From: an uncultured Faecalibacterium sp.
Lineage (GTDB): Bacteria; Bacillota; Clostridia; Oscillospirales; Ruminococcaceae
Assembly: GCA_934561485.1 (NCBI GenBank)
Contig: CAKTGS010000001.1
Span: forward strand, 16,386 to 80,385
Direction of reading: 5' to 3'
Length of the DNA: 64,000 nt
Numbering within the stretch: position 1 is the first letter of the stretch; each line of letters opens with the position of its first letter. Positions 32,877-40,948 of this stretch are shown piece by piece. Position numbers and translations under genes: made by a program. The notes under the pieces were generated by a model. That model made no database searches. It was not told where the DNA came from and saw nothing but the letters and a program-made list of their open reading frames with translations.

Positions 32877-33605
32877 ATGAGCATTTTGCGCACGATTGCG
32901 ATGTTTATTTATTTATTTGGATACATGATCGTTCACTACGGCACCCTGCGCCGCGGCGAGCGGGCGCTGGCCGCCGGCGACACCGAGACGGTGGAGCAGC
33001 TGGTCGACCGTCACATCCCCTGCTGGAGCCGCGGCATCCTGAAGGTGACCGGCGTGACTTTGACCGTGGAGGGCCGGGAAAACATTCCCCAGGGCGGCCC
33101 CTGCGTGTTCGTGGGCAACCACCGCAGCTACTACGACATTCCCCTGCTGCTGGCCGGGCTGGACAAGCCCCACGGCATCCTGGCCAAGGAGGAGCTGGAA
33201 AAGATCCCCCTGCTGAACCGCTGGATGAAGCTGCTGGGCTGCGTGTTCGTACAGCGGGACGATGTGCGCGCTTCGGTGCGCGCCCTCAACGATGCCACGG
33301 CCATTGTACAGGGCGGCAAAAGCTTTGTCATTTTCCCGGAGGGCACCCGCTATAAGGGCGAAGAAGGCGGTGCCGGTGAGTTCAAGAACGGTGCGTTCCG
33401 CATTGCGGTCAAAACCGGTGCCCCGGTGGTGCCGGTGGCCATTACCGGGGCACGCGCTCTGTTTGAGAGCAACGGCAACCTGTGCCGCCCCGGCACGGTG
33501 CGCATCCGCATTCTGCCGCCCATCCAGACGGCCGGCATGAGCAAGGCCGAGCAGAAACAGCTGCCGGATGCCGTGCGCCAGACCATTCTGGCCAAATTGA
33601 AATAA
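32877..33605 (+). CDS. plsC: 1-acyl-sn-glycerol-3-phosphate acyltransferase
   Basis: The 242-residue enzyme has the PlsC signatures: VGNHRSYYDIPLL (the HX4D catalytic motif near residue 81), VFVQRDD and FPEGTRYKGE near residue 154. It adds the second acyl chain to lysophosphatidate in membrane phospholipid synthesis. One N-terminal membrane segment (residues 5-22) anchors it. GGAGGGAGG lies upstream of the ATG at 32877. It is followed by two small genes in the same direction. Confidence 0.93.
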   Translation: MSILRTIAMFIYLFGYMIVHYGTLRRGERALAAGDTETVEQLVDRHIPCWSRGILKVTGVTLTVEGRENIPQGGPCVFVGNHRSYYDIPLLLAGLDKPHGILAKEELEKIPLLNRWMKLLGCVFVQRDDVRASVRALNDATAIVQGGKSFVIFPEGTRYKGEEGGAGEFKNGAFRIAVKTGAPVVPVAITGARALFESNGNLCRPGTVRIRILPPIQTAGMSKAEQKQLPDAVRQTILAKLK

Positions 33606-33625
33606 AACCGGGGGAACATCATTCT

Positions 33626-34378
33626 ATGGCAAGTTATCGTTACGAACGTGACATCGACCCCAAGGACATCGCACCCCGCAAAGAGCGTCAGTACACCCGC
33701 AAAGAGCGCTGGGCCAACTGGTGGGACTACAACCTGAAATGGGTCCTGGCCATCGGTGCGGTCACGGCCTTTGTGGCCTACACCTTCATCGGGCAGTATT
33801 TCTTTACCACCCACGCCGATTACAACATTGCCGTAGTCAGCCCCCATTATATCCCGGAAGCCACCCAGACCGCCCTGCAGGATGCCCTGGCCGCCTACGG
33901 CGAGGACTGCAACGGAGACGGCAAGGTGGTGGTGAAGGTGAATGTGTACACCATCAACTTCCAGGGCGATGACACGGACGCCTACATGGAAATGGCCGGC
34001 ACCACCAAGCTGTCCACCGACATCCAGAGTGCCCTCAGCTCCATCTTTCTCCTGTACGACCCTGCCGGGTTCCAGGAACTGACCGGGACGCTGCGCTATC
34101 TGGACGGCAGCCAGCCCCAGTCGGACGCCGACAGCGACTGGTGGAACATGGTCTACCGCTGGACCGACTGCCCTGTGCTGACCAGCCTGGACCTGGGGGA
34201 TTACGCCCCGGACGCCGTCCAGACCGCCAGCGGCAGCAGCCAGGATGTGCTGGCGGATTACTACATTGGCCTGCGCGGTGCCTGGAACACCACCTCTGCC
34301 GAACTGACCGAGAGCGGTGCCGCCCTGTGGGAGAAGCTGACCGCCGGGGCTGTTTCCACCGTGACCGAGGAGGGCTGA
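33626..34378 (+). CDS. Single-pass membrane protein of unknown function
   Basis: The 250-residue protein has a basic cytoplasmic start (RKERQYTRKERWANWWDY), one membrane helix at about residues 38-60 (WVLAIGAVTAFVAYTFIG) and a soluble outer domain of 190 residues. That domain contains an EF-hand-like EDCNGDGKVV stretch. I do not recognise the family. The ATG at 33626 follows GGGGGAAC. It lies 20 bases after plsC and is followed by a 60-residue gene, probably in one operon. Confidence 0.8.
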   Translation: MASYRYERDIDPKDIAPRKERQYTRKERWANWWDYNLKWVLAIGAVTAFVAYTFIGQYFFTTHADYNIAVVSPHYIPEATQTALQDALAAYGEDCNGDGKVVVKVNVYTINFQGDDTDAYMEMAGTTKLSTDIQSALSSIFLLYDPAGFQELTGTLRYLDGSQPQSDADSDWWNMVYRWTDCPVLTSLDLGDYAPDAVQTASGSSQDVLADYYIGLRGAWNTTSAELTESGAALWEKLTAGAVSTVTEEG

Positions 34379-34381
34379 GCC

Positions 34382-34564
34382 ATGCGCTTCCGCATCAAGG
34401 CGGGCGGCCCGGCGGCGCAGATCGCATTTGACCGCACATCGGTGCCGGAAAACGCCCCGGAGCCGCCTCCACACCACATCCCCACGGCCGCCGAGCTGGA
34501 CAACCCCTATGGGCGCTATTACGGCAGGGCAAGGAGCAGAGAAGAACTGCTGAAAAACAGATAA
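34382..34564 (+). CDS. Small hypothetical protein (60 residues)
   Basis: The frame starts three bases after the previous stop, with GGAGG eight bases upstream. The peptide (MRFRIKAGGPAAQIAFD..., Pro-rich middle, then LDNPYGRYYGRARSREELL) is basic with no signal or membrane helix. Codon use resembles the neighbours. Function is unknown. It is probably the last gene of the plsC operon. Confidence 0.6.
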   Translation: MRFRIKAGGPAAQIAFDRTSVPENAPEPPPHHIPTAAELDNPYGRYYGRARSREELLKNR

Positions 34565-34575
34565 TTTGCAAACAA

Positions 34576-34709
34576 AACTCCCCCAGCCGCCTTCGGCGGC
34601 AGCCCCCTCGGGGATGGGGCCTTTGGCAGAGCCGGAAACATTTCCGCTTTGTCAAAGGCTCCCTCTTTGAGGGAGCTGGCAGACCCGCAAGGGTTTGACT
34701 GAGGGAGTT
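34576..34709. repeat. Complete MITE-like palindromic element
   Basis: This is the clearest copy. It starts AACTCCCCCAGCC and ends with the inverted form GACTGAGGGAGTT. Inside are GCCGCC-TTC-GGCGGC, the pair TTTGGCAGAGCC / CTTTGTCAAAGGC, and TCCCTCTTTGAGGGAGCTGGC. The whole 134 bp can fold into one branched hairpin. No transposase is present. It separates the plsC operon from the aromatic operon. Confidence 0.8.
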
Positions 34710-34781
34710 CGTTTTCTATTTTGTTCTTTTTACGCATCCGTCATCTGAAATATTCTCCACCCTGAAACGCCGGGCGCTTTG

Positions 34782-34810
34782 TTGTTTCTCCGTCCCAGTT
34801 ATGGTATACT
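34782..34810 (+). promoter_or_regulatory. Promoter of the aromatic amino-acid operon
   Basis: TTGTTT (34782-34787) and TATACT (34805-34810) are 17 bases apart, 45 bases before pheA. I see no T-box or attenuator in the short leader. Confidence 0.7.
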
Positions 34811-34854
34811 TACCTGGTATCTCGCATCAAACCACCTGTAAAGGATGTGAACCC

Positions 34855-35925
34855 ATGGACGCACTGGAACAAGCCCGTGCCGAGATCGACACCGTAGACG
34901 CCCAGCTGGCCGCCCTGTTTGAGCGGCGCATGGCCGCTGTGCTGCAGGTTGCCGAATACAAGCGTGCCCACGGCCTGCCGATCTTTGACGCCGCGCGAGA
35001 AGCCGCCGTGCTGGAAAAGGCCGCCGCGCGCATCCGCACCCCGGCACTGCGCCCGTATTACAAAGATCATGTGCAGAACATGATGGATATTGCCAAACAG
35101 TACGAAGCTGAGGTGCTGGGCCAGAACCGCGCCGCCTACCAGGGCGTGGAGGGGGCTTTTGCCCACATTGCCCTCAAGGCCCTGTTCCCCCACGCCGAGG
35201 CCGTGAGCTTTCCCACCTGGGACGAGGTGTTTGCCGCCGTGGAACGGGGCGATGCCGCCCACGGTGTTGTGCCCTTTGAAAACAGCCACGCGGGCGATGT
35301 GTCCGCCGTGCTGGACCTGTGCTACAACCACCCGGACCTGTGGGTGGTGGACGTGTACGACCTGCCCATCTCCCAGAACCTGCTGGTGCTGCCCGGCACC
35401 CAGCTGGCCGAGATCCGGCATGTGTACAGCCACCAGCAGGCCATTGCCCAGAGCGAGACCTTTTTGAAGCAGTTCGGCCTGCCGGCCACCGCCATGGCCA
35501 ACACCGCCATGGCCGCCAAGTTCGTGGCCGAAAGCGGCGACAAAACCAAAGCCGCCATTGCCAGCACCGAGACCGCCGCCCTGTACGGGCTGGAGGTGCT
35601 GGTGCCCCGCATCAACACGGACGGCGACAACACCACCCGCTTCATTGTGCTCAGCCGCGAAAAGCCCACGGCGGGCAACCGTTTTTCTCTCTTGTTCACA
35701 GTGGACAACAAGCCCGGCAAGCTGGGCGAAGTGATCCAGATCATTGGTGCCAGCGGCTTCAACATGGAATCCATCAAAAGCCGGCCCATGCCGCATGTTC
35801 CTTTTGAATATTATTTTTACGTGGAGCTGGTGGGCGACCCCACCGCAGAGGAGACCGCCGCGCTGCTGCGCGAGCTGGACCGCATCTGCCGCACCGTGCG
35901 TCTATTAGGAGTGTATACAAAATGA
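34855..35925 (+). CDS. pheA: Bifunctional chorismate mutase/prephenate dehydratase
   Basis: The 356-residue P-protein has an AroQ-type chorismate mutase domain (residues 1-85, with LEQARAEIDTVDAQLAALFE and the ERR/K substrate residues). A prephenate dehydratase domain follows (about 92-272) with VVPFENSHAGDV and the catalytic NTTRF motif. An ACT regulatory domain (about 280-350) reads NKPGKLGEVIQIIG and ESIKSRP. It converts chorismate to phenylpyruvate; the ACT domain suggests feedback control by phenylalanine. It heads the operon, and its stop overlaps aroB (ATGA). An AAAGGA site precedes the ATG at 34855. Confidence 0.96.
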   Translation: MDALEQARAEIDTVDAQLAALFERRMAAVLQVAEYKRAHGLPIFDAAREAAVLEKAAARIRTPALRPYYKDHVQNMMDIAKQYEAEVLGQNRAAYQGVEGAFAHIALKALFPHAEAVSFPTWDEVFAAVERGDAAHGVVPFENSHAGDVSAVLDLCYNHPDLWVVDVYDLPISQNLLVLPGTQLAEIRHVYSHQQAIAQSETFLKQFGLPATAMANTAMAAKFVAESGDKTKAAIASTETAALYGLEVLVPRINTDGDNTTRFIVLSREKPTAGNRFSLLFTVDNKPGKLGEVIQIIGASGFNMESIKSRPMPHVPFEYYFYVELVGDPTAEETAALLRELDRICRTVRLLGVYTK

Positions 35926-36965
35926 GCGAATTTATCGGAACCAAACTCACCATGAACCTGGGGGAGCGCAGCTATGACATCATCGTCAAAAGCGGCTCGC
36001 TGGAAAACCTGTATCAGTTTGCCCGGCTGGACCGCCGGGTGGCTGTGGTCACCGACAGCGGTGTGCCCGCCCAGTATGCCCAGATGGTAGCCGACCAGTG
36101 CAAGGATGCCCGCATCATCACGGTACCCCAGGGCGAAGCCAGCAAGAGCTTTAAAATTCTGGAATCCGTGCTGAAGCAGATGCTGGAGTTCGGCATGGGC
36201 CGCGGCGACCTGGTGGTGGCCGTGGGCGGCGGCGTGGTAGGCGACCTGGCCGGGTTTGCCGCCGCCATTTACATGCGCGGCATCGACTTCATCAACTGCC
36301 CCACCACCACCCTTTCCATGATCGACTCCTCCATTGGCGGCAAGACCGCCGTGGACCTGGGCGACACCAAGAACATTGTGGGCGCCTTCTGGCAGCCCAA
36401 GCTGGTCATTGTGGACCCGGACACCCTGGCCACCCTGCCCCGCCGCCACTTCATCAACGGCCTGGCCGAAGCCGTCAAGGCCAGCCTGCTGGCCGACCCG
36501 GAGCTGTTTGCCATTTTTGAAAAAGGTGATGTGGACGCCCAGATCGGCGAGATCATCTGCCGCAGCCTGCGGTTCAAAAAGAGCATCGTGGAGCAGGACG
36601 AGACCGAGCACGGAATGCGCAAGGCCCTGAACTTCGGCCACACCATCGGCCACGGCATCGAAGCCGTCAAGGGCATCAAGGGCCGCCGCACCGTGGGCCT
36701 GTACCACGGCGAGTGCGTAGCACTGGGTATGCTGCCCATGATCGAATCCAAGGCATTGCAAAAGCGGGTGCGCGCGGTGTACCGCCGCTTAGGTCTGCCC
36801 ACCCGCACCACCTACGATAAGGAAAAGGTGCTGGCCGAGATGCTGCACGACAAAAAGGCGCAGGGCGGCAGCATTACCATCATCAAGGTGCCGGGCCTGG
36901 GCTGCTGGCGGGCCGAGACCATCCCGGTGGAGGGTCTGCGCCCCCTGCTGGGCATGGAGGAATAA
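35922..36965 (+). CDS. aroB: 3-dehydroquinate synthase
   Basis: The 347-residue enzyme cyclises DAHP to 3-dehydroquinate using NAD and a divalent metal. The NAD site is GGGVVGDLAGFAA (residues about 103-115). NCPTTTLSMIDSSIGGKTAVD is the substrate/metal region, and FGHTIGHGIE and YHGECVALGM carry the metal-binding histidines. Length matches the monofunctional family. Its ATG overlaps the pheA stop, and aroC follows after three bases. Confidence 0.97.
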   Translation: MSEFIGTKLTMNLGERSYDIIVKSGSLENLYQFARLDRRVAVVTDSGVPAQYAQMVADQCKDARIITVPQGEASKSFKILESVLKQMLEFGMGRGDLVVAVGGGVVGDLAGFAAAIYMRGIDFINCPTTTLSMIDSSIGGKTAVDLGDTKNIVGAFWQPKLVIVDPDTLATLPRRHFINGLAEAVKASLLADPELFAIFEKGDVDAQIGEIICRSLRFKKSIVEQDETEHGMRKALNFGHTIGHGIEAVKGIKGRRTVGLYHGECVALGMLPMIESKALQKRVRAVYRRLGLPTRTTYDKEKVLAEMLHDKKAQGGSITIIKVPGLGCWRAETIPVEGLRPLLGMEE

Positions 36966-36968
36966 GCC

Positions 36969-38114
36969 ATGAAGAACACCTTTGGCAGCGACCTTTCGCT
37001 GACCATTTTCGGCGAGAGCCACGGCCGGGCCATCGGCGCGGTGCTGGACGGCATGGCCGCCGGGGTGCCGGTGGACGAAGCCTTTCTTGCCGCCTGCATG
37101 GACAAGCGCCGTGCCCGGGGCGACGGCCTGTCCACCCCCCGTGTGGAAGCGGATACCGTGCAGTTTTTGTCCGGTGTGGTCAATGGCCGCACCACCGGCA
37201 CCGCCGTTGCCCTGCTGATCGAAAACACCAACACCCGCAGCGGGGACTACGCCAAAACCGCCGACCTGCTGCGCCCCGGCCACGCGGACTACACCGCCTA
37301 TGCCAAGTATCACGGCTTTCAGGACGCCCGGGGCGGCGGGCACTTTTCCGGCCGGGTAACCGCTGCCCTGGTGGCAGGCGGTGCCATCGTTCTGGGCGCG
37401 CTGAACCGTGCCGGCATCGACATCACCACCCACATCGCAGAGTGCGCCGGCATCCCGGACACCCGCTTTGCACCGGATGACCCCGCCCTGCTGGCGGCCC
37501 AGGCAGAGGCACTTGCCAGCAAAACCGAAGGCTTTGCCGTGCTGGATGCAGCCGTGGAAGAGCCGATGAAGGCCGCCATCCGTGCCGCCGGTGCGGAAGG
37601 CGACAGCGTGGGCGGAATGCTGGAAACAGCCATTCTCGGCTTGCCTGCCGGCATCGGCGAACCCTATTTTGACAGCGTGGAGAGCGAGCTGGCCCACCTG
37701 GCCTTTTCCATTCCGGCGGTCAAAGGCATCGAGTTCGGCACCGGGTTCGGCTTTGCCGGGCTGCGCGGCTCCGAGGCCAACGATGCCTTCCGCATGACGC
37801 CGGAGGGCTGCATCGTTACCGCCACCAACCACAACGCCGGTATCAACGGCGGCATTGCCAACGGAATGCCGGTGGTGTTCCGCACCGCCGTCAAGCCCAC
37901 CCCCAGCATCTACAAGCAGCAGGATACGGTGGATTACATTGCCAAAAAGGACGCACAGCTGTCCATTCAGGGCCGTCACGACCCCTGCATCGTGCCCCGG
38001 GCCGCCATTGTGCAGACCTGCGCCGCCGCCCTGGCGGTGGGCGACCTGCTCACCGCCCGCTACGGCGAGCGCTGGATGACCCACCCCACCAGCTTCCGCA
38101 AGGAGGGCGAATAA
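36969..38114 (+). CDS. aroC: Chorismate synthase
   Basis: The 381-residue FMN-dependent enzyme converts EPSP to chorismate. The signatures are FGESHGRAIGAVLDG near the start, GGGHFSGRVTA near residue 119 and the conserved RHDPC...PRAAIV segment near the end. It lacks a flavin reductase domain, as is usual in bacteria. It is tightly packed between aroB and the aroE-aroK fusion, separated by only a few bases on each side. Confidence 0.97.
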   Translation: MKNTFGSDLSLTIFGESHGRAIGAVLDGMAAGVPVDEAFLAACMDKRRARGDGLSTPRVEADTVQFLSGVVNGRTTGTAVALLIENTNTRSGDYAKTADLLRPGHADYTAYAKYHGFQDARGGGHFSGRVTAALVAGGAIVLGALNRAGIDITTHIAECAGIPDTRFAPDDPALLAAQAEALASKTEGFAVLDAAVEEPMKAAIRAAGAEGDSVGGMLETAILGLPAGIGEPYFDSVESELAHLAFSIPAVKGIEFGTGFGFAGLRGSEANDAFRMTPEGCIVTATNHNAGINGGIANGMPVVFRTAVKPTPSIYKQQDTVDYIAKKDAQLSIQGRHDPCIVPRAAIVQTCAAALAVGDLLTARYGERWMTHPTSFRKEGE

Positions 38115-38115
38115 C

Positions 38116-39378
38116 ATGGAATACGGATTGATCGGCGGCAAGCTGGGCCACTCCTACTCCAAGATCATCCACGAGATGCTCTGCGGCTACCACTACGACC
38201 TGTGCCCCCTGCCCACGGAGGAAGAAGCCCGCGCCTTTCTGGCAAAGCGGCAGTTCAAGGCCATCAATGTGACCATCCCCTACAAAAAACTGGTGATGGA
38301 GTCCTGCACTTACATCGACCCCCGGGCCAAGGCCATTGGGGCTGTGAACACAGTGGTAAACAAAAACGGCCTGCTCTACGGCTATAACACCGATTACATG
38401 GGCTTTGCCTATCTGTGCGATGCCCATGGCGTGGATTTTGCGGGCAGAACGGTGGTCGTTCTGGGCACCGGCGGCACCCACAACACCACCAGCGCTGTGG
38501 CCCGCGATAAGGGCGCAGCCAGGGTGCTGACGGTCAGCCGCCATCCCGACCCGGAAAAGGGCGAGCTGAGCTACGCGGAAGCCGTTTCCAGCGGGGCGCA
38601 GATCGTCATCAACACCACCCCGGCGGGCATGTACCCCAATGTGGGAGTGTGCAACCTGGACGTGGCCGCCATGCCCGGGCTGGAAGCCGTAGTGGACGTG
38701 GTGTACAACCCCGACAAAACCGAGCTGATCCTCCGCGCCGGGGAAGCCGGTGTTCCGGTGGCCGTGGGCGGCCTGGAAATGCTGGTCGCTCAGGCAGTGT
38801 ACGCCGCCGAATACTTCCTGGACCGCAAATTTGCGGACGCGCCCGGCGAGATCCGCCGCATCACCGCAGCCCTGCGCCGGGAAATGCTGAACATTGCCCT
38901 GATCGGGATGCCATCTTCCGGCAAGACCACGCTGGGCAGGCTGCTGGCAAAGCAGCTGGGCCGCCCCTTTGTGGACCTGGACGAAGAGATCGTCAAGGCA
39001 GACGGCCGCAGCATCCCGGATATTTTTGCTGCCGAAGGCGAGGACGGCTTCCGCGCCCGGGAGACCGCCCAGACCCGCCGCTTCGGCATGGAAAAAGGCC
39101 AGCTGATCTCCTGCGGCGGCGGCGTGGTCAAGCGGCCCGAGAACCTGCGGGCCCTGCATCAGAACGGCGTGGTGCTGTTCATCGACCGGCCCGTGGACGC
39201 CTTGACCGTGGGCGGCGGACGCCCGCTTTCGTCCAGCACGGAGGCCCTGCGCCGGATGGAAGCCCAGCGCCGCCCGCTCTACCAGGCCGCAGCGGATGCG
39301 GTCGTCCCCAATACCGGCACGCTGGACGAGACCCTGCGCGCCGCTCTGGAGGCTTTGGATGAAATTTTTGATTCTTAA
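38116..39378 (+). CDS. aroE: Shikimate dehydrogenase-shikimate kinase fusion
   Basis: The 420-residue protein joins two consecutive pathway enzymes. Residues 1-255 are AroE: LIGGKLGHSYS, the catalytic Lys in NVTIPYKK, GAVNTVV, the Asp in YNTDYMGF, and the NADP-binding VVVLGTGGTHNT. From about residue 257 is AroK: Walker A GMPSSGKTTLG, the DLDEEIV shikimate-binding Asp, CGGGVV, and the lid GGGRPLS. AroE reduces 3-dehydroshikimate to shikimate with NADPH and AroK phosphorylates it. A shikimate kinase elsewhere is not needed. aroQ starts inside its last codons (20-base overlap). Confidence 0.96.
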   Translation: MEYGLIGGKLGHSYSKIIHEMLCGYHYDLCPLPTEEEARAFLAKRQFKAINVTIPYKKLVMESCTYIDPRAKAIGAVNTVVNKNGLLYGYNTDYMGFAYLCDAHGVDFAGRTVVVLGTGGTHNTTSAVARDKGAARVLTVSRHPDPEKGELSYAEAVSSGAQIVINTTPAGMYPNVGVCNLDVAAMPGLEAVVDVVYNPDKTELILRAGEAGVPVAVGGLEMLVAQAVYAAEYFLDRKFADAPGEIRRITAALRREMLNIALIGMPSSGKTTLGRLLAKQLGRPFVDLDEEIVKADGRSIPDIFAAEGEDGFRARETAQTRRFGMEKGQLISCGGGVVKRPENLRALHQNGVVLFIDRPVDALTVGGGRPLSSSTEALRRMEAQRRPLYQAAADAVVPNTGTLDETLRAALEALDEIFDS

Positions 39379-39823
39379 CGGGCCGAACATCAACCTGATG
39401 CGCTGGTCCGAGCCGGGAATGCCCGGGGAACTGGACTACAACGGCATGATGGACTTTGTGCAGTCCACCTGCGATCAGATGGGCATTGAAACGGACGTGT
39501 GCCAGTCCAACCACGAAGGCGACCTGGTGGACGAGATCCAGGCCGCTGCCGGCCGGGTGGAAGGCATTGTGCTGAACCCCGGCGGCTATGCCCACTACAG
39601 CGTGGCCATTTTGGACGCACTGCGGCTGTGCGGCGTACCCGCCGTGGAAGTGCTGCTGAATGCCCCGGACGAGCGGGAACCCTTCCGCAAAACGGACGTA
39701 GTATCCTTTGGCTGTCAGGGGCACTTCATCGGCGAAGGCCCCCACGGCTACCTGCACGCCTGTGCTTATCTCGCGCAGCTGCTGCGCATTGACGGCACCC
39801 CCAAGGCCCATATCGTGATGTAA
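39359..39823 (+). CDS. aroQ: Type II 3-dehydroquinate dehydratase, divergent
   Basis: The 154-residue protein has the type II fold pattern: LILNGPNINLM, NHEGDLVDEIQ, VLNPGGYAHYSVAILDAL, EREPFR and GPHGYLHA. Some usual active-site residues differ. The common EVHxSN reads EVLLNA, so the His and Ser at that position are replaced. The lid segment is longer (MRWSEPGMPGELDYN), with the catalytic Tyr position uncertain. It converts 3-dehydroquinate to 3-dehydroshikimate if active. It overlaps the aroE-aroK gene by 20 bases, so it is certainly in the operon, and no other dehydratase gene is in the window. Confidence 0.9.
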   Translation: MKFLILNGPNINLMRWSEPGMPGELDYNGMMDFVQSTCDQMGIETDVCQSNHEGDLVDEIQAAAGRVEGIVLNPGGYAHYSVAILDALRLCGVPAVEVLLNAPDEREPFRKTDVVSFGCQGHFIGEGPHGYLHACAYLAQLLRIDGTPKAHIVM

Positions 39824-39828
39824 ACGCA

Positions 39829-39901
39829 TCCCTCTCCGTCACGCCTGCGGCGCGCCGCCCCTCCCGGGGGAGCTGGCGGGCAAAGCGAGGCTGAGAAGGT
39901 T
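39829..39901. repeat. MITE-like palindromic repeat inside the aromatic operon
   Basis: A shorter copy (about 73 bp) with CCTCTCCGTCACG at one end, CCCCTCCCGGGGGAGCTGGCGG in the middle and GCTGAGAAGG at the other end. It lies between aroQ and aroF and will be transcribed as part of the operon, where it could fold and affect mRNA stability. Confidence 0.7.
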
Positions 39902-39925
39902 TCAAACGGAAAGGAACGACCTCTT

Positions 39926-40942
39926 ATGATCATCTCCACCAAAAAAGGCACCCCGAAACCCGAACTGGAAAAAATCGTGGACAAATTCGAGAAGCAGGGC
40001 CTGGATGTGACCCTGATCACCGGCAAGGACTACAACGTGTTCGGCCTGGTGGGCGACACCACCAAAATTGACGAGCGCGATGTGCTGGCCAACCCCTGGA
40101 TCGACAACGTTACCCGCGTGTCCGCCCCTTACAAGCGCGCCAACCGCCTGTTCCACCCCGCCGATTCGGTCATTGACTGCGGCGGCGTGAAGATCGGCGG
40201 CAAGGAAAAGATCGCCGTCATGGCCGGCCCCTGCAGCATTGAGGGCGAAGAGCAGGCTCTGCGCATTGCCCAGGGCGTGAAGGCCGGCGGTGCCGCCCTG
40301 TTCCGCGGCGGTGCCTACAAGCCCCGCACCTCTCCCTACTCCTTCCAGGGCCTTGAGACCGAGGGCATTCTGGACATGGTAAAGGCCCGCGAAGCCACCG
40401 GTATGCCCATCGTGTCCGAGCTGATGAGCGAGGACCGCATCCCCGAGTTTGAAGAGTATGTAGATGTGGTGCAGATCGGTGCCCGCAACATGCAGAACTT
40501 CCAGCTGCTCAAGGCCGTTGGCAAGATGCACAAGCCCGTGCTGCTCAAGCGCGGCCTGTGCAACACCATTGAGGAGTGGATCATGAGCGCCGAGTACATC
40601 ATGGCCGGCGGCAACGAGCAGGTGATCCTGTGCGAGCGCGGCATCCGCACCTTTGAAAAATACACCCGCAACACGCTGGACCTGTCTGCCGTGCCCATCA
40701 TCCACGAAAAGACCCACCTGCCCGTCATCGTGGACCCCAGCCACGCCACCGGCAAGGCAAACCTTGTGGAGCCGATGATGATCGCCGCTGTGGCCGCCGG
40801 TGCAGACGGCCTGGAAGTGGAAGTGCACTACGACCCCCAGCACGCCTGGAGCGATGGTGCCCAGTGCCTGACCCCGGACGCCTTTGCCCAGGCCATGGCC
40901 AAGTGCCGCCAGGTGGCATGGGCCATCGGCCGGGATATGTAA
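39926..40942 (+). CDS. aroF: 3-deoxy-7-phosphoheptulonate (DAHP) synthase
   Basis: The 338-residue enzyme is a type I-beta DAHP synthase joining PEP and erythrose-4-phosphate. An N-terminal ferredoxin-like regulatory domain (residues 1-66) precedes the barrel. The barrel carries the motifs VMAGPCSIEG, FRGGAYKPRTSPYSFQGL, QIGARNMQNF, LLKRG and VDPSHATGK, which include the PEP and metal ligands. The regulatory domain suggests feedback by Tyr or Phe. It follows a repeat element and has an AAAGGA site. Confidence 0.96.
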   Translation: MIISTKKGTPKPELEKIVDKFEKQGLDVTLITGKDYNVFGLVGDTTKIDERDVLANPWIDNVTRVSAPYKRANRLFHPADSVIDCGGVKIGGKEKIAVMAGPCSIEGEEQALRIAQGVKAGGAALFRGGAYKPRTSPYSFQGLETEGILDMVKAREATGMPIVSELMSEDRIPEFEEYVDVVQIGARNMQNFQLLKAVGKMHKPVLLKRGLCNTIEEWIMSAEYIMAGGNEQVILCERGIRTFEKYTRNTLDLSAVPIIHEKTHLPVIVDPSHATGKANLVEPMMIAAVAAGADGLEVEVHYDPQHAWSDGAQCLTPDAFAQAMAKCRQVAWAIGRDM

Positions 40943-40948
40943 CGGCCT

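Noticed and set aside
34713-34854. T-box or attenuator before pheA
   Set aside because: The leader from the predicted start is only about 40 bases, with no T-box consensus, leader peptide or terminator pair.
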